Shown piece after piece: positions 15,540 through 24,421 of a DNA stretch of 44,708 nt. Made by a program: the position numbers and the translations under genes. How positions within the stretch are numbered: position 1 is the stretch's first letter; every line of letters starts with the position of its first letter. This DNA is from Methylobacterium sp. GXS13 (GTDB lineage: Bacteria; Pseudomonadota; Alphaproteobacteria; Rhizobiales; Beijerinckiaceae): the NCBI RefSeq assembly GCF_001455965.1, contig NZ_LKKO01000048.1, positions 1 through 44,708 on the forward strand. The letters run 5' to 3'. Under the pieces are notes generated by a model. The model did no database searches and was not told the origin of the DNA. It was given only the letters and a program-made list of their open reading frames with translations.

Positions 15540-16810
15540 GTCTCGCGCTGGGATGCGTCGCCGACGATTACACGGGCGCCTCGGACCTCGCCAACACCCT
15601 GACCAAGGCGGGCCTGCGCACGATCCAGACCATCGGCTTGCCGGAGGATGACCGGGCCCTGCCGGAGGCCGACGCGGTGGTGGTGGCGCTCAAGAGCCGC
15701 TCGATCCCGGCCGACGAGGCCGTGGCGCGGTCCCGCGAGGCGGAACGCTGGCTGCGGGCCCGGGGCGCGGCCCACGTGATGTTCAAGGTCTGCTCGACCT
15801 TCGATTCCACGGACGCCGGCAATATCGGCCCGGTGATGGACGCCCTGCGGGACGCGGCCGGCGAGCGCATCGCGCTCGTCACCCCCGCCTTCCCGGAGAC
15901 GGGACGCAGCGTCTACCAGGGCAACCTGTTCGTCGGCTCGGTGCCCCTGAACGAGAGCCCGCTCAAGGACCACCCGCTCAATCCGATGCGCGACGCCAAC
16001 CTGGTGCGCGTGCTGGCGCGCCAGAGCGCGGGCGCGGTCGGGCTCATCGACACCGCCACGGTGGCACGGGGCGCCGAGGCGGTGGCGGCCCGGCTCGAAG
16101 CCCTGGCCGAAGAGGGCAAGCAGGCGGCGATCGCGGACGCGATCTTCGACAGCGACCTCGAAATCCTCGGCCGGGCGATCATCGCGAGAAAATTCTCGGT
16201 GGGTGCCTCGGGGCTGGGGCTCGGTCTTGCCCGCGCCCTCGTCGCCGACGGTCGCGGCACCCGGGATGCGGCCGGCGCCGCCATGGGCGAGCCGGTGGGT
16301 GGGGCCGCGGCCTGCCTCGCCGGCAGCTGCTCGCAGGCGACCCTCCAGCAGATCGCCGCCGCGGAGGCCCAGATGCCGGTGCTGCGCCTCGACACCGCGG
16401 CCCTGCTGGCCGGAGCCGACGCTGTGGCCGAGGCCCTGGCCGTCGCCGACGCACGCCTGGCCGCCGGCCCGGTGCTGATCGCCTCCTCGGCGACCCCCGA
16501 GGCGGTCCGGGCCCTTCAGGCTCAGCACGGGGTCGACGCGGTCGGTCACGCCATCGAGGCTGCGCTCGCCGCCATCGCCGAGGGGCTGGTCGCCCGCGGC
16601 GTGCGCCGGCTCGTGGTGGCCGGGGGCGAGACCTCGGGCGCTGTGGTCGATCGGCTCGGTCTCCGGGCGTTCCTGCTCGGACCCGAGATCGCCGCGGGCG
16701 TGCCGATCCTGCGCAGTGCCGGCCGGCCCGAGCCGATGCTGCTCGCCCTGAAATCCGGCAATTTCGGCGGCACGGACTTCTTCGGGCGTGCCCTGGACAT
16801 GATGGCCTGA
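15536..16810 (+). CDS. otnK: 3-oxo-tetronate kinase (four-carbon acid sugar kinase, DUF1537)
   Basis: 424 residues. The N-terminal LGCVADDYTGASDLANTL is the DUF1537 sugar-binding signature; the C-terminal ATP-binding domain has VRRLVVAGGETSGAVV and LALKSGNFGG. OtnK phosphorylates 3-oxo-tetronate at C4 with ATP, making the substrate of OtnC. The start at 15536 follows AGAGGGAGAG and overlaps otnI. The frame is open further left, but that is a shadow over otnI. denD follows 31 bp downstream. Confidence 0.93.
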   Translation: MSLALGCVADDYTGASDLANTLTKAGLRTIQTIGLPEDDRALPEADAVVVALKSRSIPADEAVARSREAERWLRARGAAHVMFKVCSTFDSTDAGNIGPVMDALRDAAGERIALVTPAFPETGRSVYQGNLFVGSVPLNESPLKDHPLNPMRDANLVRVLARQSAGAVGLIDTATVARGAEAVAARLEALAEEGKQAAIADAIFDSDLEILGRAIIARKFSVGASGLGLGLARALVADGRGTRDAAGAAMGEPVGGAAACLAGSCSQATLQQIAAAEAQMPVLRLDTAALLAGADAVAEALAVADARLAAGPVLIASSATPEAVRALQAQHGVDAVGHAIEAALAAIAEGLVARGVRRLVVAGGETSGAVVDRLGLRAFLLGPEIAAGVPILRSAGRPEPMLLALKSGNFGGTDFFGRALDMMA

Positions 16811-16841
16811 CGCGGCAAACCATCGGACGAAGAGGTCTTCC

Positions 16842-17819
16842 ATGCATGCTCTGATTCTCGGCGCCGCCGGCATGATCGGCCGACGCCTTGTCGATGCCCT
16901 GGTTGCGGACGGCACGGTTGGCGGCGCGCCGCTCACCGCCCTCACCCTGCTCGACGTGGTGCCGCCCACGGCACCCGCGGGCTTCTCCGGCCCGGTGAAG
17001 GCCGAGGCCGCGGATCTCACCGCCCCCGGCGCCGCTGAGGCCGCCATCGCCGAGCGCCCGGAGGTGATCTTCCACCTCGCCGCGGTGGTCTCGGGCGAGG
17101 CCGAGGCCAACCTGGAGCTGGGCTACCGGGTCAACCTCGACGGCACGCGGCTGCTGCTTGATGCGATCCGCCGGGCCAACGCCGCGGACGGCTACCGGCC
17201 GAAGCTGGTCTTCACCTCGTCGCTGGCGGTGTTCGGACCGCCCTTCCCCAAGGTGATCCCGGACGACTTCATCCTGCGCCCGGCCTCCTCGTATGGCGTC
17301 CAGAAGGCCATGGGCGAGCTGATGCTCGCCGACTACGCGCGGCGCGGCTTTTTGGACGGGATCGGCCTGCGGCTGCCGACCATCTGCGTGCGCCCGGGCA
17401 AGCCCAACAAGGCGGCCTCGGGTTTCTTCTCCGGGATCATCCGAGAGCCGCTGGCCGGTCAGGAGGCCGTGCTGCCGGTGCCCGAGACGGTGCGCCACTG
17501 GTTCGCGAGCCCCGCCGCCGCGGTGGGCTTCCTGATCCACGCGGCCGGGCTCGACCTCGCGGCGATCGGCCCGCGGATCAGCCTGACCATGCCGGGCGTC
17601 TCCGCCACCGTGGCCGAGGAGATCGAGGCCCTACGACGCGTGGCCGGCGACAAAGCCGTGGCGCTGATCCGGCGCGAGCCGGACGCGACCATCGCCCGGA
17701 TCGTTTCCTCCTGGCCGGAGGCGTTCGAGCCGGAGGCGGCGCTCGCGCTCGGCTTCCGGGCGGACGAATCCTTCGACGCGATCGTTGCCCAGCACGTGGC
17801 GGAGTTCCACTGCGGCTGA
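16842..17819 (+). CDS. denD: D-erythronate dehydrogenase (extended SDR family)
   Basis: 325 residues. The cofactor motif LILGAAGMIGRRL (G7, G10, G13) and the catalytic Y151-x-x-x-K155 in SSYGVQKAMGE identify an extended short-chain dehydrogenase/epimerase fold. LPTICVRPGKPNKAASGFFS is typical of DenD. DenD oxidises D-erythronate to 2-oxo-D-tetronate with NAD+, feeding OtnI, OtnK and OtnC. Having both denD and ltnD implies use of both epimeric acids. It is the last gene of the rightward unit and converges with vapC with 3 bp between. Confidence 0.9.
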   Translation: MHALILGAAGMIGRRLVDALVADGTVGGAPLTALTLLDVVPPTAPAGFSGPVKAEAADLTAPGAAEAAIAERPEVIFHLAAVVSGEAEANLELGYRVNLDGTRLLLDAIRRANAADGYRPKLVFTSSLAVFGPPFPKVIPDDFILRPASSYGVQKAMGELMLADYARRGFLDGIGLRLPTICVRPGKPNKAASGFFSGIIREPLAGQEAVLPVPETVRHWFASPAAAVGFLIHAAGLDLAAIGPRISLTMPGVSATVAEEIEALRRVAGDKAVALIRREPDATIARIVSSWPEAFEPEAALALGFRADESFDAIVAQHVAEFHCG

Positions 17820-17822
17820 GAT

Positions 17823-18227
17823 TCAGCCGCGGGCGGAGCGGATGTCGGTCCGCGGGAAATCGTCGCCGATATAGAGCAGCGGCACGCCGTGGACCTGCGC
17901 GCAGGCATAGGCGAAGCAGTCGCCGAGGTTCAGGCGGGCGGGGTGGCGGCCCTTGCCAAAACGGGCATGGGCGGTGAGGGCGAGGGCGGATTCCACCGCC
18001 GAAATCGGCACGATTCGCAGACCAGCGATGCGGATGAACGCGTCGACCTCCGTCTCGGCGTCTGCCACGGAGATCGCCTTCTTGCGCGCCACCGCGACCA
18101 CCGTCTCGAAGACGGCGATGCCCGATGTGAGCGGCGTCATCGCGCCATCGAGGCAGTCCAGCAGGACGGAACGCTCCGGCTCGGCCGTCAGGATCGCCAC
18201 GAGAGCCGAGGCGTCGACGAACATCAC
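17823..18227 (-). CDS. vapC: VapC-type PIN-domain ribonuclease toxin
   Basis: 134 residues. The acidic PIN-domain residues are in place: D5 in FVDASALVAIL, E41 in VFETVVAVARK, D103 in LNLGDCFAYACA, and D122/D123 in LYIGDDFPRTD. VapC toxins are Mg2+-dependent ribonucleases that cut specific RNAs, often tRNA, when the antitoxin is degraded. The start ATGA overlaps the vapB stop by 4 bp, the usual coupled arrangement. All catalytic positions are present, so it is probably active. Confidence 0.92.
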   Translation of the reverse strand: MMFVDASALVAILTAEPERSVLLDCLDGAMTPLTSGIAVFETVVAVARKKAISVADAETEVDAFIRIAGLRIVPISAVESALALTAHARFGKGRHPARLNLGDCFAYACAQVHGVPLLYIGDDFPRTDIRSARG

Positions 18228-18460
18228 TCGTCGTTCAGGCTGTCGTAGAACGCCTTGTCGGCCTCCAGGCCCGTGCGCGGTACGGCATCCATCTTGTCGA
18301 GCAAGGGTTTCAGGCGTTCCGCGAGCGGCACGCGTCGGCTGCGCCGCGCGATCTCGTTTTTGAGCGCGATTCGCACCGCTTCGGTCTTGCTCACGCCGGC
18401 CCGCGATGCCAGCGTCTCGGCCAATTGGTTGACCTCTTCGCTGCGGATGTTGAGCGGCAC
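18224..18460 (-). CDS. vapB: VapB-type antitoxin
   Basis: 78 residues. The N-terminus MPLNIRSEEVNQLAETLA, then AGVSKTEAVRIALKNEI, is a ribbon-helix-helix-like DNA-binding domain of the Rv0623/PSK-type antitoxin family. The C-terminal half (ERLKPLLDKMD to KAFYDSLNDE) would wrap the VapC toxin. It should autoregulate the operon by binding the inverted repeat just upstream at 18471-18500. Confidence 0.9.
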   Translation of the reverse strand: MPLNIRSEEVNQLAETLASRAGVSKTEAVRIALKNEIARRSRRVPLAERLKPLLDKMDAVPRTGLEADKAFYDSLNDE

Positions 18461-18470
18461 GACAGCCTCC

Positions 18471-18500
18471 GTGTAGACGTAGGGAGGCTAGTGCCTACAC
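18471..18500. promoter_or_regulatory. Inverted repeat upstream of vapBC, probable autoregulatory operator
   Basis: GTGTAG (18471-18476) and CTACAC (18495-18500) form an inverted repeat. An inner AGGC/GCCT pair (AGGCTAGTGCCT) lies inside it. It starts 10 bp upstream of the vapB ATG, where VapB-VapC complexes normally bind. It is also 43 bp before recQ, so it might influence both genes. Confidence 0.5.
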
Positions 18501-18542
18501 ACCTGAGCCGCAAGCGCGCCACCACCCCGTACAAGGATCCCG

Positions 18543-20384
18543 ATGACCCGCCTCGACGAGGCCCGCGCCGCGCTGAAGAAGACCTTCGGGTACGAGGATT
18601 TCCGGCCCGGGCAGGACGAGGTGATCGGCGCGGTTTTGGACGGCGACGACGTGTTCGCCGTGATGCCCACGGGCTCGGGCAAGTCGATGACCTACCAGCT
18701 GCCGGCGCTGATCGATGCCGGGTTGACCGTGGTGGTCTCGCCCCTGATCGCGCTGATGCACGACCAGGTGCAACAGATGCGCAGCGTCGGCGTCGAGGCC
18801 GCCACCCTCAATTCGTCCGTGTCGGAGGTCGAATCGCGCGAGACCTGGCGCAGCCTGCGCTCCGGGGAGCTGCGCCTGCTGTTCGTCTCCCCCGAACGCC
18901 TGCTGATGGAAGGCTGCATCGAGGCCCTGCGCGGCGTCGGGGTTCGGCGGCTTGCGGTGGACGAGGCCCATTGCGTCTCGCAATGGGGGCACGATTTCCG
19001 GCCCGAATACCGGGAGATCGCCCGGGCCCGGCAGGCGCTCGGCAACGTCCAGACCCTGGCGCTGACCGCCACCGCCGATGCCGCCACCCGGGCGGAGATC
19101 GCCGAGCGGCTGTTCCCGCAGGGGCGCGGCCCGAAGATCTTCGTCCACTCGTTCGACCGGCCGAACATTCGGCTGACGTTCCAGCCCAAGGACAACCCGG
19201 CCCGGCAGATCGAGCGGTTCCTGAAGCACCGCCGGGCGGAGAGCGGGATCATCTACTGCTCCTCGCGCAAGCGCGTCGAGCAGCTGGCCGAGACCCTCAA
19301 GAAGGACGGGTTCGACGCCCTGCCCTACCATGCCGGGCTCGACCAGGGCACGCGGATGCGCAACCAGGACCGGTTCCTCCAGGAGGACGGGGTGGTGATG
19401 ACCGCCACGATCGCCTTCGGCATGGGCATCAACAAGCCCGACGTGCGCTTCGTCTGCCATGCCGACATGCCCAACAACGTGGAGGGCTACTACCAGGAGA
19501 TCGGCCGCGCCGGCCGCGACGGGCTGCCGGCCGACACGCTGACCCTCTACGGCCTCGACGACATGGCGTTGCGCCGCCGCCAGATCGACGAGAAGGAGAT
19601 TTCCGACGAGCGCCGCCGGGTCGAGCGGCGCAAGCTCGAGGCGATGATCAGCCTGTGCGAGGGCGCCACCTGCCGGCGCCAGTCGCTGCTCGGCTATTTC
19701 GGCGAGGCGAGCGAGCCCTGCGGCCGCTGCGACCTCTGCCGCGGCGGCGTCACCCTGGTCGACGGGACCGTGGCGGCGCAGAAGATCCTGTCGGCGATCG
19801 TGCGCACCGGCCAGCGCTTCGGCGCGGCCTATATCTGCGACGTGGTCCACGGCAAGGAGAGCGAGCAGGTCCGCCGCAACGGCCACACAAGCCTCAAGAC
19901 CTTCGGGGTCGGGGCGGACAAGCCGGTGGCCGCCTGGCGGGCGATCCTGCGCCAGCTCTTCGCCGCCGGGGCGATCGCCGAGAACGCCGACGGCTATGGC
20001 GGCCTGTCCATGACCGAGAAGGGCGAGGCGATCCTGTTCGGCCGTGAGCCGGTCAAGCTGCGCCCCGATCCGGAGCCGAAGGCCGAATCGCGTGAGCGCC
20101 GCCGCACCGCGCCGCGCGAGGAGGGCGAGATCGCGCTCTCGGAGACCGACGAGGCCCTGTTCCAGCACCTGCGCGGCCTGCGCGCCACCCTGGCCCGGGC
20201 CGAGGGCATCGCCGCCTTCATGGTATTCCCGGACCGGACCCTGATCGAGATGGCTCGGCAGAAACCTGTCGACCTCTGGGCGCTGCGGGCGGTCCACGGG
20301 GTCGGCGAACGCAAGCGCGAGGCCTATGGCGAGAAGTTCGTGGCCGCGATCGGCGAGTTTCTGGCCACGCCGCCGGCGGCGTGA
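18543..20384 (+). CDS. recQ: RecQ-family ATP-dependent DNA helicase
   Basis: 613 residues, the normal length of a full RecQ. Order of parts: FRPGQDEVIGAVLDGDDVF (motif 0), Walker A MPTGSGKSMTYQLPAL with K47, DEAH box at 140-143 followed by CVSQWGHDFRPEY, helicase C-terminal domain with GMGINKPDVRFVCH and QEIGRAGRDG, and a Zn-binding RQC region with four cysteines (CEGATC and CGRCDLC). An HRDC domain near residues 535-610 contains LRAVHGVGERKREAYG. It unwinds DNA 3' to 5' in recombinational repair and fork rescue. It diverges from vapBC. No GTTC-N7-GTTC box was seen upstream. Confidence 0.95.
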   Translation: MTRLDEARAALKKTFGYEDFRPGQDEVIGAVLDGDDVFAVMPTGSGKSMTYQLPALIDAGLTVVVSPLIALMHDQVQQMRSVGVEAATLNSSVSEVESRETWRSLRSGELRLLFVSPERLLMEGCIEALRGVGVRRLAVDEAHCVSQWGHDFRPEYREIARARQALGNVQTLALTATADAATRAEIAERLFPQGRGPKIFVHSFDRPNIRLTFQPKDNPARQIERFLKHRRAESGIIYCSSRKRVEQLAETLKKDGFDALPYHAGLDQGTRMRNQDRFLQEDGVVMTATIAFGMGINKPDVRFVCHADMPNNVEGYYQEIGRAGRDGLPADTLTLYGLDDMALRRRQIDEKEISDERRRVERRKLEAMISLCEGATCRRQSLLGYFGEASEPCGRCDLCRGGVTLVDGTVAAQKILSAIVRTGQRFGAAYICDVVHGKESEQVRRNGHTSLKTFGVGADKPVAAWRAILRQLFAAGAIAENADGYGGLSMTEKGEAILFGREPVKLRPDPEPKAESRERRRTAPREEGEIALSETDEALFQHLRGLRATLARAEGIAAFMVFPDRTLIEMARQKPVDLWALRAVHGVGERKREAYGEKFVAAIGEFLATPPAA

Positions 20385-20521
20385 GCGATGGGCCGGCGCA
20401 AGCCCCAGGCAGTTTCACCCTCGGCGCGCCCGGCCGCTTCATGTAGGCAAGCCGCCACCTCGAATCGATCGGACTCGTCATTTCGACACGCATCCCCGTC
20501 GCCGACGCACCGGCCCAGCAC

Positions 20522-21715
20522 ATGTCCGGAAAGCCGGACGGCGACGCGCCGCGGGTGCTGACCTCCCGCATCGTGTTCTACCTGCCGGGTTTCGATCCGC
20601 GCGATCCGGAGACCTATTGGGGCCTGTTCCGCCGCGAGGCCCGGTTCACCGCTGCGCGCCGGGGCGCCGCGATCACGGTCGGCGATCCGGTCCGCTCGGC
20701 GGACGGGGTCGAACTCGCGTGGACGGCGGACTCGCGCGGGGTCTCGACCCGCTACGTCCTGCTGCGCTGGGAGGACATCGTCCGCGCCCGCTTCCCGCAA
20801 TCCGACTGGACGCGGCTCCGGGGTGTGCCGGCTTTGCTCTGGCGGCTGTGGCGGACGGGCTACATGGCGAGCCTGCGCCGGGAGGGCTGGCGCTTCTCCA
20901 CGGTGATCTTCTGCGTCCACTACATCTACATCGCGCTGGCGCTTCTCAGCCTCGCCGCGGCGGCGGGGCTCGCCGCGCTGGCACCGGCGGCGGCCCAGCC
21001 CTGGGCCCTGGTGGCGGTGCCGCCGCTCGCCTACGCGGTCCTGGCCGGTCTGATCCGGGTGACCCGTGGCAAGCCGCTCTACGTCCCCCACCTCGTGGAC
21101 GACACCGCCTTCACGCATTCCTACGCGGCGGGCGAGGCCCCCGAGATTGACCCCCGGCTCGACGCCTTCGCGACGCGCATCCACGCCGCGGAGGGCGAAG
21201 CCGACGAGGTGGTGGTGGTCGGCCATTCCTCGTCGAGCTTCCTCGGCATCGAGGTGCTGGATCGGGTGCTCGCCCGCGACCCCGGCTTCGGATGCCGCGG
21301 CACGCCGGTCTCGTTCGTGAGCATCGGCAGCGTCATCCCCTGGCTCGGCCTCGACCCGGCCGCCCGAAGATTCCGCGACAGTCTCCTGCGTTTCGGCCGG
21401 GCCACGCAGATCGGCTGGCTCGACGTGCGTGCCACCTGGGATTGGCTCTCGATCCACAAGAACAACCCGATCACCGCCTGCGGCCTCGCCCCGCCCGATC
21501 CCGCCCGCCCGTCCGTGCGCTGGGTGGCGATCCACGAGCTGATCACCAGCGCCGATGTCGGCCGGCGGCAATGGAACCTGTTCCAGATGCATTTCCAGCT
21601 ACTGATGGCGAGCCAGCGCGACAGCGGCTTCGACTATCTCGACGTGGTTACCGGGCCGGAGCCGGTGCACGCGCTCGTCGCCGGCTGCCGGGAGGACGGC
21701 GCGCCCGGACTCTAG
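20522..21715 (+). CDS. Membrane-anchored alpha/beta-hydrolase-like protein of unknown function
   Basis: 397 residues. It opens with RIVFYLPGFDPRDPETYWG, a strand and loop like the oxyanion region of alpha/beta hydrolases. Two hydrophobic spans (about residues 136-158 and 160-180) interrupt the chain. After them comes EVVVVGHSSSSFLGIEVLD with a nucleophile-like S236 in G-H-S-S-S, the elbow of a serine hydrolase. Later acidic and histidine positions (YLDVVTGPEPVHAL) could complete a triad, but this is inferred. No signal peptide is present. It lies alone between recQ and purL. The mix of hydrolase elbow and central membrane hairpin is unusual and I do not recognise a named family. Confidence 0.7.
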   Translation: MSGKPDGDAPRVLTSRIVFYLPGFDPRDPETYWGLFRREARFTAARRGAAITVGDPVRSADGVELAWTADSRGVSTRYVLLRWEDIVRARFPQSDWTRLRGVPALLWRLWRTGYMASLRREGWRFSTVIFCVHYIYIALALLSLAAAAGLAALAPAAAQPWALVAVPPLAYAVLAGLIRVTRGKPLYVPHLVDDTAFTHSYAAGEAPEIDPRLDAFATRIHAAEGEADEVVVVGHSSSSFLGIEVLDRVLARDPGFGCRGTPVSFVSIGSVIPWLGLDPAARRFRDSLLRFGRATQIGWLDVRATWDWLSIHKNNPITACGLAPPDPARPSVRWVAIHELITSADVGRRQWNLFQMHFQLLMASQRDSGFDYLDVVTGPEPVHALVAGCREDGAPGL

Positions 21716-21794
21716 CGTGGCGACCGCGTCATCCGCCCGGCTGTGCGGATCCGTCCGGGCCGGCCCCCAATCCCCAGCCCCGCGCCGGCGGATG

Positions 21795-21823
21795 TTGCCA
21801 GCGCAGGCGCTTCCGCTTTAGAG
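21795..21823 (+). promoter_or_regulatory. Candidate purL promoter
   Basis: TTGCCA (21795-21800) and TTAGAG (21818-21823) are 17 bp apart, resembling a sigma-70-type promoter with a fair -35 and weak -10 box. A perfect palindrome CTGAGATCTCAG (21834-21845) follows close to the expected transcript start. The purL ATG is at 21910. Confidence 0.3.
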
Positions 21824-21909
21824 CCGGGGCAGCCTGAGATCTCAGCCCGGTTCGGGTTCGCCGCGGTATGCGTCTCTCAAGACGGACCGCTCTCTGCCGA
21901 GACCTTCGC

Positions 21910-24135
21910 ATGTTCCGCAACGACGTTCCGATCACTCCCGAGCTCGTGGCCCAGCACGGCCTCACGCCGGAGGAGTACGAGCGCTTCCGCGGCCTGATCG
22001 GGCGCGATCCGACGCTGACCGAGCTCGGCATCGTCTCGGCGATGTGGAATGAGCACTGCTCGTACAAGTCCTCGCGCAAGCACCTGCGCGGGCTGCCGAC
22101 CTCGGCGCCCTGGGTGATCCAGGGTCCTGGCGAGAATGCCGGCGTGATCGACATCGGCGACGGGCTGGCCTGCGTCTTCAAGATGGAGAGCCACAACCAC
22201 CCGAGCTACATCGAGCCCTATCAGGGCGCGGCGACCGGCGTCGGCGGCATCCTGCGGGACGTGTTCACCATGGGCGCGCGGCCGATCGCGGCGCTCAACG
22301 CCCTCCGGTTCGGCTCCCCCGACCACCCGCGCACCCGCGGCCTGGTTTCGGGCGTGGTGGCCGGGGTCGGCGGCTACGGCAATTCCTTCGGCGTGCCGAC
22401 CGTCGGCGGCCTGACCGGCTTCCACCGGCGCTACGACGGCAACATCCTGGTCAACGCCATGGCCGTGGGGCTCGCCCGCACCGACGCGATCTTCTACGCG
22501 GCGGCCACCGGGGTCGGGAACCCGATCGTCTATCTCGGCTCGAAGACCGGCCGCGACGGCATCCACGGCGCCACCATGGCGTCGGCGGAGTTCGACGAGG
22601 CCTCCGAGTCGAAGCGCCCGACCGTGCAGGTCGGCGACCCCTTCGCCGAGAAGCTGCTGCTGGAGGCCTGCCTGGAGCTGATGGCCTCGGGCGCGGTGAT
22701 CGCCATCCAGGACATGGGCGCGGCGGGTCTGACCTGCTCGGCCGTCGAGATGGGCGCCAAGGGCGATCTCGGCGTCGAGCTCGACATCGAGAAGGTGCCG
22801 GCCCGCGAGGCCGGCATGACCCCCTACGAGATGATGCTGTCCGAGAGCCAGGAGCGCATGCTCATGGTGCTCAAGCCCGGCATGGAGGCCGAAGCCGAGG
22901 CGATCTTCGTGAAGTGGGGCCTCGACTTCGCGGTGATCGGCCGGACCACCGACACGCTACGGTTCGTGGTCAAGTGGCACGGCGAGACCGTGGCCGACCT
23001 CCCGATCAAGGAACTCGGCGACGAGGCGCCGCTCTACGACCGGCCGCACCGCGCCAACACGCACCTGCCGGTGATCGCCGCATCCAGCGTGCCGGCGCCG
23101 GCCTCCCTCACCGAGGCGCTCAAGCGCCTCGTCGGCTCGCCCGACCTCGCCTCGAAGCGCTGGGTCTACGAGCAGTACGATCATTTCATCCTCGGCAACA
23201 CCGTGCAGAAGCCCGGTGGCGACGCCGCCATCGTGCGGGTCGAGGACGGCCCGAAGGGCTTGGCGCTCACCTGCGACGTCACCCCGCGCTACTGCGAGGC
23301 CGACCCGGTCGAGGGCGGCCGGCAGGCGGTGGCCGAGGCGTGGCGCAACATCACCGCGGTGGGCGCCCGTCCGCTCGCCATCACCGACAACCTCAACTTC
23401 GGCAACCCGGAGAAGCCCGAGGTGATGGGCCAGCTCGTCGGCTGCCTCCAGGGCATCGGCGAGGCCTGCCGGGCGCTGGACTTCCCGGTCGTGTCGGGCA
23501 ACGTCTCGCTTTACAACGAGACCAACGGCGTCGGCATCCTGCCGACCCCGACCATCGGCGGCGTCGGCGTGCTCGACGACGTCGAGCGCCACGCCACCAT
23601 CGCCCTCAAGCGCGAGGGCGACGTGCTGGTCCTGGTCGGCTCTGGCGAGGGCTGGCTCGGCCAGTCGGCCTATCTGGCGGTGATCGAGGGCCGGGAAGAG
23701 GGCGCACCGCCGCCCGTCGACCTCTCGCTCGAGCGCCGCAACGGCGACTTCGTGCGCGCCCTGATTCTCTCCGGCACGGTCGACACCGTCCACGACCTGT
23801 CCGACGGCGGTCTTGCCGTTGCGCTCGCCGAGATGGCGATGGCCGGCGGCATCGGCGCGGCCCTGCCGGATGTGCCGGTGGACTTGCCCCCCCACGCCTA
23901 CCTGTTCGGCGAGGACCAGGGCCGCTACCTGCTGGCGGTCGATCCGGAGGCGGCCAGCGACCTGCTCTACAGCGCCTCGGCCCAGGGCATCGACGCGGCC
24001 GTGGTCGGGGTCACCGGAACCGACCGTTTGACCCTGCCGGGTGGCGAGACCATATCGCTGTCCGAGCTGAGTGCGGCCCATGAACGCTGGCTGCCCGCCT
24101 ACATGGCGAGCCAGCCGGCCGCGCCGGCCGCCTGA
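21910..24135 (+). CDS. purL: Phosphoribosylformylglycinamidine synthase, PurL subunit (small type)
   Basis: 741 residues from ATG 21910 (MFRNDVPITPELVAQHGL). An in-frame ATG at 21868 adds 14 atypical residues. Typical PurL segments: SAMWNEHCSYKSSRKHL with the catalytic-type His, FKMESHNHPSYIEPYQGAAT, GDPFAEKLLLEACLEL, YDHFILGNTVQKPGGDAA and DNLNFGNPEKPEVMGQL. It is the small form without a glutaminase domain, so it needs PurS and PurQ, which are not in the window. It makes FGAM from FGAR, ATP and ammonia in purine synthesis. bolA follows 25 bp downstream. Confidence 0.97.
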   Translation: MFRNDVPITPELVAQHGLTPEEYERFRGLIGRDPTLTELGIVSAMWNEHCSYKSSRKHLRGLPTSAPWVIQGPGENAGVIDIGDGLACVFKMESHNHPSYIEPYQGAATGVGGILRDVFTMGARPIAALNALRFGSPDHPRTRGLVSGVVAGVGGYGNSFGVPTVGGLTGFHRRYDGNILVNAMAVGLARTDAIFYAAATGVGNPIVYLGSKTGRDGIHGATMASAEFDEASESKRPTVQVGDPFAEKLLLEACLELMASGAVIAIQDMGAAGLTCSAVEMGAKGDLGVELDIEKVPAREAGMTPYEMMLSESQERMLMVLKPGMEAEAEAIFVKWGLDFAVIGRTTDTLRFVVKWHGETVADLPIKELGDEAPLYDRPHRANTHLPVIAASSVPAPASLTEALKRLVGSPDLASKRWVYEQYDHFILGNTVQKPGGDAAIVRVEDGPKGLALTCDVTPRYCEADPVEGGRQAVAEAWRNITAVGARPLAITDNLNFGNPEKPEVMGQLVGCLQGIGEACRALDFPVVSGNVSLYNETNGVGILPTPTIGGVGVLDDVERHATIALKREGDVLVLVGSGEGWLGQSAYLAVIEGREEGAPPPVDLSLERRNGDFVRALILSGTVDTVHDLSDGGLAVALAEMAMAGGIGAALPDVPVDLPPHAYLFGEDQGRYLLAVDPEAASDLLYSASAQGIDAAVVGVTGTDRLTLPGGETISLSELSAAHERWLPAYMASQPAAPAA

Positions 24136-24160
24136 ACCCCTTACGCCCAGGAGTTTTTCG

Positions 24161-24397
24161 ATGCCGATGGATGCGGGCGAGATCGAGCGCATGATCCGCG
24201 AAGCGCTGCCCGACGCGCAGGTCGAGATCCGCGACCTCGCCGGCGACGGCGACCACTACGCCGCCACGGTCCTGTCCGCCGCCTTCAAGGGCAAGACCCG
24301 GGTGGCCCAGCACCAGATGGTCTACGGCGCCCTCCAGGGCCGGATGGGCGGCGTGCTGCACGCCCTTGCGCTGACCACGGGCGTCCCTCAGGATTAG
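24161..24397 (+). CDS. bolA: BolA-family protein
   Basis: 78 residues, starting at ATG 24161 behind a CCAGGAG ribosome site. The short class II KH-like fold is seen in AGEIERMIREALPDAQVEIRD, DGDHYAATVLSAAFKGKTRV with the conserved H of the glutaredoxin-facing surface, and AQHQMVYGALQGRMGGVLHA (AQHQ and the invariant His). BolA proteins of this type bind a [2Fe-2S] cluster together with a CGFS glutaredoxin and take part in iron sensing and cluster transfer. Its partner grxD is two genes downstream. Confidence 0.93.
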   Translation: MPMDAGEIERMIREALPDAQVEIRDLAGDGDHYAATVLSAAFKGKTRVAQHQMVYGALQGRMGGVLHALALTTGVPQD

Positions 24398-24421
24398 CGC
24401 CCGTTCGCGAGAGTCGTCCCG

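Noticed and set aside
15518..17540. Overlapping long minus-strand frames across otnK and denD
   Set aside because: No motifs, and they overlap two clearly coding genes on the plus strand.
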